Of a stretch of 64,000 nucleotides of DNA, positions 17,935 to 27,416 are shown in pieces. The DNA lies in the NCBI RefSeq assembly GCF_030010375.1, contig NZ_JASCRY010000002.1:124001-188000 (forward strand), read 5' to 3'. Origin of the DNA: Flavobacterium yafengii (lineage in GTDB: Bacteria; Bacteroidota; Bacteroidia; Flavobacteriales; Flavobacteriaceae). Numbering within the stretch: position 1 is the first letter of the stretch; every line of letters begins with the position of its first letter. The notes beneath the pieces are model-generated. The model had not been told where the DNA came from. It worked only from the letters and a program-made list of their open reading frames with translations, and searched no databases. Position numbers and translations under genes: made by a program.

Positions 17935-18855
17935 TTAGTTTTTGAAAGTTGGGTTAGAATTTGTTAGTTCTAAAAATTGTTCTTCTAAGCTGTTTTTACG
18001 TTTTACCAAATGATTTAGTACGATATTTTTTTCAAAAAGAAATCGATTCAATTCTTTCGCTTCCAAATCATTTTTTAAATAAACTAAAACTTTCCCATCC
18101 TCATTTACTACCGTTTTAACAGCAGGATGAGTTTTTACGGCTAGGATTAAATTTTCAGTCTCATCAGCTTGTAATTCAAAAAAGCCTTCATTTGCTGACA
18201 TGCCATCCACTAAACCAGTATATAAAATTTCTCCTTTTCTTAAAACCAAAACATGAGTGCATACTTTTTCTACTTCATCTAATAAATGAGAAGCGAGTAA
18301 AATAGTAGTTCCTTTTGAGGCAATTTGTTTGATGATATCTCTAATTTGATGAATCCCTTGAGGATCTAAACCGTTTGTGGGCTCATCAAGAATTAAAATT
18401 TCAGGATCATTCAGTAGGGCAGAAGCAATCGCTAAACGCTGTTTCATTCCTAAAGAAAAAGTACTGAATTTACTGTTTTGTCTATCTACTAAACCTACTA
18501 ATTCAAGTTTTTCATTGACTTTTGCATAGTTGATTCCTTTAATTTTACAAACCAGCTCTAAATTTTCCCTAGCAGTCATGTAAGGATAGAAATTTGGTCT
18601 TTCTATAATGGCGCCTACTTTTTTTAGGGCTTCATGCGTTTCCATTGAACCACTAAACCAGCTGTATTCTCCAGAGGTTTTATTGACTACGTTTAAAACT
18701 ATTCCTAAAGTTGTTGATTTTCCGCTGCCGTTAGGACCTAGAATTCCGTATACATTGCCTTTATGTATGTCGAAAGAAACGTTTTTTAGGGCTTGAAGTG
18801 CGCCATAACGTTTGTTGAGATTTTTGATAGAAAGTATAGTTTCCAATGGGTTCAT
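17935..18855 (-). CDS. ABC transporter ATP-binding protein
   Basis: A 306-residue nucleotide-binding subunit. Walker A GPNGSGKST (40-48), an atypical signature FSLGMKQR (133-140, in place of LSGGQ), Walker B ILILDEPT (153-160), D-loop and switch H190 are all present. The LGMKQ signature and the ~80-residue C-terminal extension are typical of the CcmA/NatA-like family that pairs with ABC-2 permeases. It is the first gene of the transporter unit and is followed after 3 nt by the permease. No clear promoter box was seen in the 56 nt before it. Confidence 0.92.
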   Translation of the reverse strand: MNPLETILSIKNLNKRYGALQALKNVSFDIHKGNVYGILGPNGSGKSTTLGIVLNVVNKTSGEYSWFSGSMETHEALKKVGAIIERPNFYPYMTARENLELVCKIKGINYAKVNEKLELVGLVDRQNSKFSTFSLGMKQRLAIASALLNDPEILILDEPTNGLDPQGIHQIRDIIKQIASKGTTILLASHLLDEVEKVCTHVLVLRKGEILYTGLVDGMSANEGFFELQADETENLILAVKTHPAVKTVVNEDGKVLVYLKNDLEAKELNRFLFEKNIVLNHLVKRKNSLEEQFLELTNSNPTFKN

Positions 18856-18911
18856 CTTTTTGATTTAATATAGGACGAACAAGATGGGAAATTGTTACCG
18901 CTAAATTTAAA

Positions 18912-19313
18912 TTAGTTTATTTCAGAAATTAGTTTGCATAACATATCTAATTTGTTAGCAGTAATAGGTTTCATGATGTAATCTTTTATCACATCATATT
19001 TTTTTGCCATTTCTATATCAGCAGGGTCAATTGAAGAAGTCATGATAAATATTGAAATTTCTTTTTTTATGGGCAAATGAATAAATTCATCCAAAAACTG
19101 CCATCCATCCATCACGGGCATATTTAAATCAAGTAAAATAGCATCAGGAAGAATAGCACTATCATTCCAATTTTCTTTTAATTTATCAATGGCAAATTGA
19201 GCATTATTAAAGGAATGTATTTCTTCGCAAAATTTACTTTTAGAGATGAGAATGCTCATTAATTTCACCGTTAATTTGTCATCATCAATAATGTACGTTA
19301 ATTTATTTTTCAT
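18912..19313 (-). CDS. CheY-like single-domain response regulator
   Basis: A 133-residue receiver without output domain: acidic D10-D12, phospho-acceptor D62 in LDLNMPVMDG, T92/S93 and K115. It is similar to the receiver at 663-1067. Its start overlaps the end of the broken kinase (19303-21132) by 11 nt, so it was built for translational coupling to that kinase. The TAG 215 nt upstream should lower its translation unless ribosomes restart at the ATG at 19488 or at its own start. The receiver itself is intact. Confidence 0.9.
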   Translation of the reverse strand: MKNKLTYIIDDDKLTVKLMSILISKSKFCEEIHSFNNAQFAIDKLKENWNDSAILPDAILLDLNMPVMDGWQFLDEFIHLPIKKEISIFIMTSSIDPADIEMAKKYDVIKDYIMKPITANKLDMLCKLISEIN

Positions 19314-21132
19314 TTAAATAAATTTTAAAATTAGAACCATGACCTACTTCGCTTTCTACTTCAATTTTTCCATCCATAGCTTCGAGTTGGTTCTTGGTTA
19401 TAAATAATCCAATTCCTTTTGCATCTTCATTGCCGTGAAATGTTTTATACATTCCAAAAAGTTTATGCTTATTTTTTTTCAAATCCAAGCCTAATCCATT
19501 GTCTCTAAAGTTAATAACAGTATAGTCCTATATGATTTCATAATCAATATCTAAAGTAGCTTTACGGTCTGGAGATTTATATTTAATTGCATTTGTAAAT
19601 AAATTCAGCAAAATACTATCTAAGTAAGCAGGTATTGCAGTGACAATCAATCCTTCGGGGATTGTATGCGTAATTGTTATTTGACTGTCTTTAATGGCTA
19701 AACTTAGCGCTTTTTTAGTTTTTTCGATTTCATTCTTTAACTGAATCTTAGTCTTTTCGATATTTGTTTTTTGTTGAATGGTTATAATTTCATTCAAATA
19801 TTCAATTGATTCAGACAGTTTTTCTGTTCCTTCTTTAAATAAATCAAAATAAGAAAGCTTCTCCGCAATATCATCTGTATTTTCAATCACGTCCACTACC
19901 ATTGATAAATTACTCGTGTGGGAGCGTATATTATGGGAAACAATGTGGGTGAAATTATATAATTTATTGTTTTGACTACTGGTTACATCCAATAATCGTT
20001 TAAGTTCAAATTCTTTTTCAATTCTATGGGTAACGTTTCTGCCTACACCAACAAAATTAACGAAATTGTTATTACTGTCAAATACGGTAGTAATATTTAG
20101 TTCAAACCAATATTTCTCTTTGTTTTTATTATAATTTAGTATCGTTATTTTGATACTTTCTTTGTTTTTAATTGCTTTTCTCATTACTAATGAAGCACTT
20201 AAATCGGTTTCAGGACCTTTGGATAAATAGCCTGGTTTTTGCCCTATTATTTCCTCCATATTCAAACCGGTAAGATCTAAATACGCTTGATTTGCCCATA
20301 TTGCTTTTCCTTTTTCATTTGCAATTACAATAGTATCTGTGGTTTCAGAAGCCGCAAGTGATAACAAACTCAATTTAGCTTCAACATTCTTTCTTTCGCT
20401 AATGTCTCTAATGAAACAAACTAAATACGTTATGTTAGCGACTTGAAATTTTTTTCCGGAAGCTATTTCAACAGGTATTGTTTCTCCGAATTTTGTTTTG
20501 ATGTATGTTTCATTGACGGTATACTCATTTCGGTCTAGATTATATTTCAAGAATAACCGAAGCTCTGTTCTAAACTCAACTGGAAATAATTTTGAATTAT
20601 GCAAACCCATCAATTCAGAATTTTTGTATCCTGTAAGTTCGGATGATCTGGGATTACAGTCAGTAATTATTCCGTTTGAGGTGTCAATGATAAAAATAGC
20701 GTCATTGGCACTAGTAAAAATTGAGGAAAATTTCTCTACACTTAACTGCAATTCGTTTATTAAATTCTGCTCATTTGTGATGTCTTGAAATGTACCCAAT
20801 AAATTCATGGGTTTTCCGTCAATAACTTCTACTTGACATATACATTCAATATACTTAATCTTGTTTTTAGCTGTAGTAATCTGAAATTTATCATCAAATG
20901 AAATCCCTTCGTAGGTTGCTCTTTCGATAAGGAATTTTATCCGATCCCTATTTTCGCCTTCTGTATAAAAATTAATTCCATTTCCATTAACAGGTTCAAA
21001 ATCTTCAGGAACTTCAAGAATACATTTCGTAACAGCATCCCAATATACGTCATCGGTTTGTAGGTTTATTTTCCATATTCCAATTTTAGCTGATTGTGCA
21101 GCCTTGAAATAGAGTTCAAGCTTATCTATCAT
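19303..21132 (-). pseudogene. PAS sensor histidine kinase interrupted by an in-frame TAG
   Basis: Read through, this would be a 609-residue soluble kinase: PAS 1 (about 8-118), PAS 2 (130-245), PAS 3 (255-370, LOV-like with GYLSKGPETD but no Cys), HisKA-like helix with H400 in SHNIRSHTSN, and HATPase N box NLFTNAIKY (510-518). The codon at 19528-19530 is TAG after DIDYEII. The same frame then continues DYTVINFRDNGLGLDL ... KGIGLFITKNQLEAM, the missing G boxes, to the stop at 19303. A single C-to-T change (CAG to TAG) would explain it. The truncated 534-residue product lacks ATP-binding motifs and should be inactive. Alternatives: readthrough or a sequence error. No membrane segment is seen, unlike the paralogue at 1067-2782. 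Confidence 0.88.
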
Positions 21133-21521
21133 CAGTAGGGTTTAAATATTTTAATAGTCTTGGGGACAACCAAATATAAAGTTTATATCTTGGTAGGAAC
21201 GATTTTTAACATAAAAAATAGCGGACTTGTAATTTTTTTTTATTAAATAACAGCTAAAGACTTTATATTTAGGTACTTATTTTTTTATTTTTAAATTCAA
21301 AATGAACAAAAAAGTTAGTTTTTATCTAATAATTAAGTAGTTGCATTTTTTATCGAATTTATCTTCTTTTTAGGTCTTATCAATTAAAATATTTGGGACT
21401 TATAAACGCTTTACAGAAAATTTTATGTTTCCATTTACTCAATTGCTTGTAAACATATATTTAAAAAGGAATACCCTTCAACGGCTTAATTTATTGTAAA
21501 TTTGTATTAAATTTTTTTCCA
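21133..21521. other. Intergenic region between divergent genes
   Basis: A 389-bp AT-rich gap between the divergent kinase (minus) and the 355-residue gene (plus). Apart from the -7 box at 21497-21504, no ORF, RNA gene or strong hairpin was recognised. Confidence 0.6.
21497..21504 (+). promoter_or_regulatory. -7 promoter box upstream of the 355-residue gene
   Basis: TAAATTTG matches TAnnTTTG and ends 17 nt before the ATG at 21522. No clear TTG is seen at the -33 distance. Confidence 0.6.
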
Positions 21522-22589
21522 ATGAGTAGTGAGCCAGTAATGCTTTTTAAAAAACCATCGTATCCAATAAACAAATCACTTTTGGAATACTTGGAACGTT
21601 TCGACCGTTTGTCAAAAGTTTCTATTTTTTACGATGATTTATTGCGCTTTTCAGGATCTGTGAACGTCTATGATAAAAACGATGAGGACACTTTATGGAT
21701 TAGAGTGTATTACAATGAATTTGAAAGACAAGAAATTGATTTAACTCTAAAAAAAATCTACTCGCTGTTGCATTCTGATGGTAATCTGGGGATTCTTAAA
21801 TTTTTGAATGTGGATTCCATTGATTATTGTACTTTTGGAAACTCGAAACCATTTCGAATTAAAGTCAGAAATATTCTGAATGATAATTACACTCATTTTT
21901 ATATCAAGAAAGCAGATGCTTCCCGTATTTACGGACTTGAACTCGAGCACATTCTATCACCAGATAAAATCAATTTTTTAGTGTACAATGACACGTTGAT
22001 AGAGGAGCACATCATGGGAATTCCGGGTGATGTTTTTATAAAAACACTTTTGGCTGATTGTACCGAAATTGAAAAATCGCAAATTGCAAAAGAGTTTGTG
22101 AAATTCAACGAGCGTTGCATGATACGATTGTTGGGGGATATGCGTTCTTATAATTATGTAATTGTTCCTACACATGATTTTGACCATGTTGTTTATAAAA
22201 TACGCGCCATCGATTTTGACCAACAATGTTATGAAGGGAATTTTAAAGTCTACCGACCTCAATTTTTCAAAGAAAATTATCCAATGGTAAAATTGGTTAA
22301 AGACAAACTTCAAAACAGTTCAATCGAGCAATATAAAGACGAAGAAAGAGCGGTTCTTGCCAAAAGAATCCATTCTGCCGAAAATCGTATTAAAAGATTA
22401 TTGCAAATTATGGGAGATGATGTTATCGCTCCGGAGGAACATTTGAAGCAATTGCAATTAGAATTATACCGTTACACAAATGATTTGAATTTTAAAAAAG
22501 CGAAATCAATGGGTAATATTATGAGTGCTGCTTTTGAATTTATTACGAGAAACTTTAAAAATGCAAATTTATTTAAAACAGGATTTTAG
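21522..22589 (+). CDS. Conserved protein of probable protein-kinase-like fold
   Basis: A 355-residue soluble protein that I do not recognise by name. Residues 125-235 read like a minimal kinase or aminoglycoside-phosphotransferase core: K129/K130 after a beta-strand (HFYIKKAD), a helix Glu at E140, a hinge-like IEEHIMGIPGD (160-170), a catalytic-loop-like LGDMRSYN (D206, N211) and a metal-binding-like RAIDFDQQ (D231, D233). The C-terminal ~100 residues are Lys/Glu-rich and helical. It has no signal peptide or membrane segment. It stands alone with its own -7 box. The kinase call is inferred from motif order only; the substrate is unknown. Confidence 0.55.
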   Translation: MSSEPVMLFKKPSYPINKSLLEYLERFDRLSKVSIFYDDLLRFSGSVNVYDKNDEDTLWIRVYYNEFERQEIDLTLKKIYSLLHSDGNLGILKFLNVDSIDYCTFGNSKPFRIKVRNILNDNYTHFYIKKADASRIYGLELEHILSPDKINFLVYNDTLIEEHIMGIPGDVFIKTLLADCTEIEKSQIAKEFVKFNERCMIRLLGDMRSYNYVIVPTHDFDHVVYKIRAIDFDQQCYEGNFKVYRPQFFKENYPMVKLVKDKLQNSSIEQYKDEERAVLAKRIHSAENRIKRLLQIMGDDVIAPEEHLKQLQLELYRYTNDLNFKKAKSMGNIMSAAFEFITRNFKNANLFKTGF

Positions 22590-22608
22590 TCTTTTTATAA
22601 ATTTTTTT

Positions 22609-22770
22609 TATGACTGTCCGCTAAGCGGACTAAGGTTATCTTTTTTGCCACAGATTAAAAAGATTTCAAAGATTTTCTGACTAGACTATTATTTTTCGCT
22701 CCCAATCGGTGGGAATCTTTTTAATCTGTGGCCGAAATAATCGTTTTGGTCTTAGTAAAGGATAGTCATA
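22609..22770. repeat. Palindromic intergenic repeat (MITE-like)
   Basis: A 162-bp intergenic element. Its ends are imperfect inverted copies (TATGACTGTCC at 22609-22619, GGATAGTCATA at 22760-22770). Inside is a perfect 19-bp inverted repeat: GCCACAGATTAAAAAGATT at 22647-22665 and its complement at 22714-22732. A small hairpin CCGC-TAA-GCGG sits at 22618-22628. It contains no gene. It resembles the CACAGATT-type repeats scattered in Flavobacterium genomes, and could be a non-autonomous mobile element or a transcript-end hairpin. Confidence 0.75.
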
Positions 22771-22795
22771 ATTTATTATTTTCATCAAATCTACT

Positions 22796-23674
22796 ATGAG
22801 AAACTACATTTTTATCTTATCAGTTTTTATTTTTCTTTCTTGCCAGCAAGATTCGGGTGCTTTAACAACAGTTTATTCGTTGCCTAAAAAACTAAAAGAA
22901 GTTTCAGGAATTACCTATTTGTCTGAAAGTAATTTGCTTTGGACGCTTGAAGACAGCGGTAATGCAAATGAAATTTACGGACTGAATTTTGAAAACGGTA
23001 AAATTGAAAAAACGATAACTATCGAAAATACGGAAAATATCGATTGGGAAGACATCACAAAAGACAAAGATGGTAATCTATATATTGGTGATTTTGGAAA
23101 CAATGATAACGAAAGAACGGATTTGAGTATTTATAAAATTGATAAAAAGGCATTAAATACTGAAAATGCAATTCCAGCATACAAAGTTTCATTTGCGTAT
23201 CCGGAACAAAAAGATTTTCCTCCTAAAAAAACAGAAATGTTCTATGATGTCGAAGGTTTTTTTGAGTTTAAAAATAACTTCTATCTCTTCACTAAAAACC
23301 GAAGCAAAGGTTTTGACAGAACTGCTTTTTTATACAAAATCCCCAATACTGCAGGTTTTCATCAAGCTGTTTTAATAGGAGAATTTAAAACTTGTGACAA
23401 CTATAATCATTGTGCAATTACGGCCGCAACAATAAGTCCTGATGAGACCAAAGTTGCTGTTTTAACCCACGATAAGATTTTCTTATTCGAAAGCTTCGAA
23501 GGTGATAATTTTCTGAATGGAATAAAAACTACTCTGGAATTAAATCATTTCTCGCAAAAAGAAGCTGCTTCATTTATTGATAATGATAGACTTTTTATTG
23601 CCGATGAAAAAACCAAAAGCGTAGGCGGGAATGTTTATGATGTAAGTGTCAAAAAACTAAAATCCAAATCCTAA
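22796..23674 (+). CDS. Lipoprotein, predicted beta-propeller
   Basis: A 292-residue protein with a lipoprotein signal (MRNYIFILSVFIFLSCQQ, lipid-modified Cys at 16). The mature part has repeated strand patterns and short motifs such as SGITY, LLWTLEDSGN, IDWEDITKDKDGNLYIGDFGNN and CAITAATISPDETKVAVLT, as in six-bladed propellers of the SdiA-regulated/phytase-like type. Likely cell-envelope location; function unknown. Its 3' end overlaps the convergent phosphoesterase gene by 18 bp (23657-23674), so the two mRNAs are complementary at their ends. No terminator lies between them. Confidence 0.8.
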   Translation: MRNYIFILSVFIFLSCQQDSGALTTVYSLPKKLKEVSGITYLSESNLLWTLEDSGNANEIYGLNFENGKIEKTITIENTENIDWEDITKDKDGNLYIGDFGNNDNERTDLSIYKIDKKALNTENAIPAYKVSFAYPEQKDFPPKKTEMFYDVEGFFEFKNNFYLFTKNRSKGFDRTAFLYKIPNTAGFHQAVLIGEFKTCDNYNHCAITAATISPDETKVAVLTHDKIFLFESFEGDNFLNGIKTTLELNHFSQKEAASFIDNDRLFIADEKTKSVGGNVYDVSVKKLKSKS

Positions 23675-26600
23675 ACCAAAAGCAATTCGGGCTTCTTCAT
23701 TGGGCGTTTTAAAATAGGTGATTCTGGCTGTGACCACATTCAGCCCGTTAAGCCACAATCCGCCACCAAATGATTGATGCCATTTGTCTGAATTCTCACC
23801 TTTTTGCCAAACTCTTCCATAATCAAAACCACCTAGAATTCCGTATGTCATAGGCAAGACGCTTCTTCTGATTTTTCCTAAATTCCAACGTATATCACTA
23901 CTTTGATAAAACGATTGATTGCCTAAAAAACGCTCATTTCTAAAGCCTCTTAAATCATAATCACCTCCCAAAGTAGCTCCTTGGTAAAACTCAAAATTGT
24001 TATTCAATAGTATTTTTGCTTTCATAATAGTCGCCAAAACTACTTTGCCATTGGCATCGATTTTATGGTTAAAATTAAGCTTGCTTTCTAATGAAGGAAA
24101 ATTTCTTTTGGCATCATTCAAATTCATTTTCCACGTTCCAGCAACAGAAAAACCCATTCCCATAGAAGGAAAAGATGGAATATCATAATTTTCGAAACTA
24201 TATTTAAGTGTTGCTCCCGCAAATTGCTGACTGTCAAAAATACCAGGATTTACAATTCCTGGAATGTTTATAAATCGATTATTGGTTTCCTCCACACTGA
24301 TTTGCTCAAATGAAGTTTGGAAATGGATTGTACTTCCATATTTGCCCACTTTTTTGATTGATGGTAAAACTTTCAACATTCGAATGCGCACGCGATTGTA
24401 ATCCATTCCGAAAATTTCGTCATTATTTACGGTTTCATTTCCAGAGCCAAAATAATTAATGGTAAAATTCGGACTCGTGAATTGGCTTCCCAAATCTAAA
24501 TCCCATTTGCCAATTGATTTTGGGAAATGTGCATTGTAAACCAGTTCATATCCATCTGTGGCAAAAAAGTAATTCGCTTTCAAAATGTGTTTTTGCGTGT
24601 ACGGATTTTGGTTGAATTTATTGATAGTATAGTTTGTAATAAAACCTATTTTTACACCATCATCTGGATTGTAACCAATATTTGGTAATCCTGAAAAAGC
24701 ATTGTACTTAGGTTTTTCATAATCATAAAGACTGGCTTCATAATCATCGGACAAAAGAACTCTGGTTTTTGAATCTAAAGCGTAGGTATTAGCTTTTGAT
24801 TTAAAATCATGAATTTTTACCTTTTTTCCGTTTTCTACAGTATAAGAATCTTCGTTTTGACCTCCAATTAATCGAATGTTTATATCTGATTTAGCGTTTC
24901 CTTTTACTTCAAAAACATCGTCTTCATCCAATCCGTAAATCCAAATATTTTTTGTTTTTCCAGCAACAAAATCTTTTGTGTACAGCAATTCATCTCCTTC
25001 TTTTTTAGAACGATATACTTCAACCTTAATCTTATTTTTTGCTGTCTGCCGAATTATAAATTTGTCTTTTTTATCGGTACCAACAATCAAAACTGTTTTT
25101 TGTAATACGGTATAATAGTCAGAAGCGTAGCGCTGCAATTGCGTTTTTCGTGTTTTTAATTTGCGTTTTATAGTTTCAATAGTTTCATCCTGAACTGCTA
25201 CAGGAAGATTATCAAAGGCACTGTCAATAGCATTATCCGAAAGGTTTTCTTGAATGAATTTGGCTTGTAGTAACCAATCGTTTTCATTGGAAGTTCTAAG
25301 GAAAGCAAGATCCAAAGGATAAGGTTCACGATTGAGCCATTTTACATTTTTAATTTTCTCATTAAAGGTTTGCATGTGCCGCAATGAAGGCATATTCATC
25401 AAAATAGAAAGTAATGCGCCATCATATTTTGTAAAGGCTTGATCGCGATCTCTTGGAATTGGTTTGTAAATTATTTTTTTGCCTACTTTATATTCTCCCC
25501 AGCGCCATTGATCTTCATGCCTGTCCCAATCGCCAATGAGCATATCAAATAAACGTGCTTTTATATATTCACTTTCATCAATAGTATACTTTTCGTCTTT
25601 ATGAAGGTTCTTCATTAGATCTTCCGTACTGATTATCGCTGTAGGATTACCAAAGCTTTTTACGTCAACTTGGCTGTCAGTAGGGCGCTCTTCCACCATA
25701 TATAATTCATCCCCAAAATTAGCATTGAAATCTTTTAAAGCTTTATGTTTAGGAATATAGTACAATACAGGATTAGAATGTGCGACACCAATTTTTTCGG
25801 CTAAATTCCCAACAGCAAAAGGAGTGTAAGGATGTGAAGTGGTGTAAAAATCAAGTAAAAAATTCTCAGCATACGTATCTTCAAATTCGTTTTCGATAAA
25901 TTGGTCTTTAAATGCTACCGCTTGCAGAAAACGAGAGGCGCTTTTTTTCAAGGCGCGCATTACATATTCTTTTCCGTTTTTGTCAACAATTTGCAATGAT
26001 CTGGATTGGTGTCCGCCACCGGCACGTTTTGGTTTTAAACCTCCAAAAAGAGTGTCAATCGTTGTTGTTTTTACTTCTATCGGTAAACTGTAGTATTTTC
26101 GATAATGCTTCCCGAAAAGGAATCTATAAAATGCATTTTTATCTGTTTGTTTTTCTGAATAGATGGTTGCAGTGGTAGTTTTAGCAAATGAAGTTGGAAA
26201 ATTTTTGGTACTGAAATTATCTTTTTTAGCCACTATAAATTGTTCGAAAATCAGTTTTTCTTTGTTGTTTTCCTTCCCGTAAAAAGAAACTTTTGCAGCT
26301 CCATTTTCATAAACGCTTAATGCGGCATACCCATTTCCACCATAAGAAAAATCATTTGGGTAAACGGCTTTTGCGGCCTCTGATTTTGATCCGGCACCAC
26401 TTATAATTTGTTTGATATTGTCTTTTTCAATGTATTGTAAATTATGGTCGTGGCCAGAAACTACAATAACATTATCCTGACTTTGCAATAGTGTTTTTAT
26501 GCGTTTTATGAAAACAGTATAGTCTTTGTTTTGAATGTCTTGCGGACTTATTCCCGATGTTTTTCGAACGAAGTTAATAACGGAACCTAACACAGGAAGC

Positions 26601-27391
26601 GGAATTTTTTGCTCTAATGGGAATAGTTGTTTTTCCAATGAAAACTGGCCGCCGTGTGATCCATTGCTCATTAATGGATGATGCAATGCCAGAATTATTG
26701 TTTTCTCCTGATTCTTATTCAGAATATCTTCTAACTCATTAAAAAAAGCTTCTCTTGATTTTATAGTACAATCATCATTTATGGTTGGACTATTATCCCA
26801 GTCTTCCAGAAACCATTGACTGTCAATAGTTATCAAAGTTAGATTTTTATTGATTTCTACATCATCAATCCCACAGCCTTTTCTTGGTAAGAATGATTTT
26901 TTATCATTTAAATATTCGGTTACAAATTTTGCCTGGCGTTCCAGGCCTTTTATCCCGCTGTACCAATCATGGTTTCCAGGAATGAAAATAGTCTGACCCT
27001 TGAAGTTCTTCGATAACTTTAGTTGATTTGTTAATTTGGTTTCAGCAATAATTCGCTCATTTGGATGGTCAGTATTGGGTAATCCTTTTGGATAAATATT
27101 ATCACCAAGAAATAAAAGAGTCGTATTATCGTTTGCTTTTTTTAATCGATCTTCCAGTAAACCAATAGTTTCTTGCGCTTTTTCTTCATTGGCGTTTCCT
27201 GCATCACCAATTAAATAAAAAGTATGCGCAATTTTTGAGCTATCAGTTTCGTTTTGTAATACTGGATTTTTGATTTTTTTACCAAATTGTGCATGATGTG
27301 TTGCACACGATTGAAAAATGAATCCCGAAGCAAATAATATAAAAACTGCTTTATTTGAAGTTATAAAACGATTATCCGAAAACAATTTCAT
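23657..27391 (-). CDS. Lipoprotein with metallophosphoesterase, kinase-like middle region and outer-membrane beta-barrel
   Basis: A 1244-residue protein. A lipoprotein signal ends in FIFQSC (Cys29). A calcineurin-like phosphoesterase follows (about 55-385) with all metal motifs: GDAGN (62-66), GDN (96-98), GNHDW (139-143), HH (237-238) and GHDH (313-316). The middle region (about 455-700) has YVMRALKK, then IGDWDRHEDQWRWG (619-632) and IPRDRDQAF (645-653), spacing that recalls CotH/Fam20-type kinases. The last ~350 residues have the strand pattern of an Omp85/surface-antigen barrel ending in Phe (ARIAFGLGFGF). The start codon is 25 bp from the divergent HD-PycTM gene. The phosphoesterase and barrel calls are firm; the kinase-like call is inference. 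Confidence 0.85.
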   Translation of the reverse strand: MKLFSDNRFITSNKAVFILFASGFIFQSCATHHAQFGKKIKNPVLQNETDSSKIAHTFYLIGDAGNANEEKAQETIGLLEDRLKKANDNTTLLFLGDNIYPKGLPNTDHPNERIIAETKLTNQLKLSKNFKGQTIFIPGNHDWYSGIKGLERQAKFVTEYLNDKKSFLPRKGCGIDDVEINKNLTLITIDSQWFLEDWDNSPTINDDCTIKSREAFFNELEDILNKNQEKTIILALHHPLMSNGSHGGQFSLEKQLFPLEQKIPLPVLGSVINFVRKTSGISPQDIQNKDYTVFIKRIKTLLQSQDNVIVVSGHDHNLQYIEKDNIKQIISGAGSKSEAAKAVYPNDFSYGGNGYAALSVYENGAAKVSFYGKENNKEKLIFEQFIVAKKDNFSTKNFPTSFAKTTTATIYSEKQTDKNAFYRFLFGKHYRKYYSLPIEVKTTTIDTLFGGLKPKRAGGGHQSRSLQIVDKNGKEYVMRALKKSASRFLQAVAFKDQFIENEFEDTYAENFLLDFYTTSHPYTPFAVGNLAEKIGVAHSNPVLYYIPKHKALKDFNANFGDELYMVEERPTDSQVDVKSFGNPTAIISTEDLMKNLHKDEKYTIDESEYIKARLFDMLIGDWDRHEDQWRWGEYKVGKKIIYKPIPRDRDQAFTKYDGALLSILMNMPSLRHMQTFNEKIKNVKWLNREPYPLDLAFLRTSNENDWLLQAKFIQENLSDNAIDSAFDNLPVAVQDETIETIKRKLKTRKTQLQRYASDYYTVLQKTVLIVGTDKKDKFIIRQTAKNKIKVEVYRSKKEGDELLYTKDFVAGKTKNIWIYGLDEDDVFEVKGNAKSDINIRLIGGQNEDSYTVENGKKVKIHDFKSKANTYALDSKTRVLLSDDYEASLYDYEKPKYNAFSGLPNIGYNPDDGVKIGFITNYTINKFNQNPYTQKHILKANYFFATDGYELVYNAHFPKSIGKWDLDLGSQFTSPNFTINYFGSGNETVNNDEIFGMDYNRVRIRMLKVLPSIKKVGKYGSTIHFQTSFEQISVEETNNRFINIPGIVNPGIFDSQQFAGATLKYSFENYDIPSFPSMGMGFSVAGTWKMNLNDAKRNFPSLESKLNFNHKIDANGKVVLATIMKAKILLNNNFEFYQGATLGGDYDLRGFRNERFLGNQSFYQSSDIRWNLGKIRRSVLPMTYGILGGFDYGRVWQKGENSDKWHQSFGGGLWLNGLNVVTARITYFKTPNEEARIAFGLGFGF

Positions 27392-27416
27392 ATTTTAGTA
27401 GTGTAAAAATTTCTGT

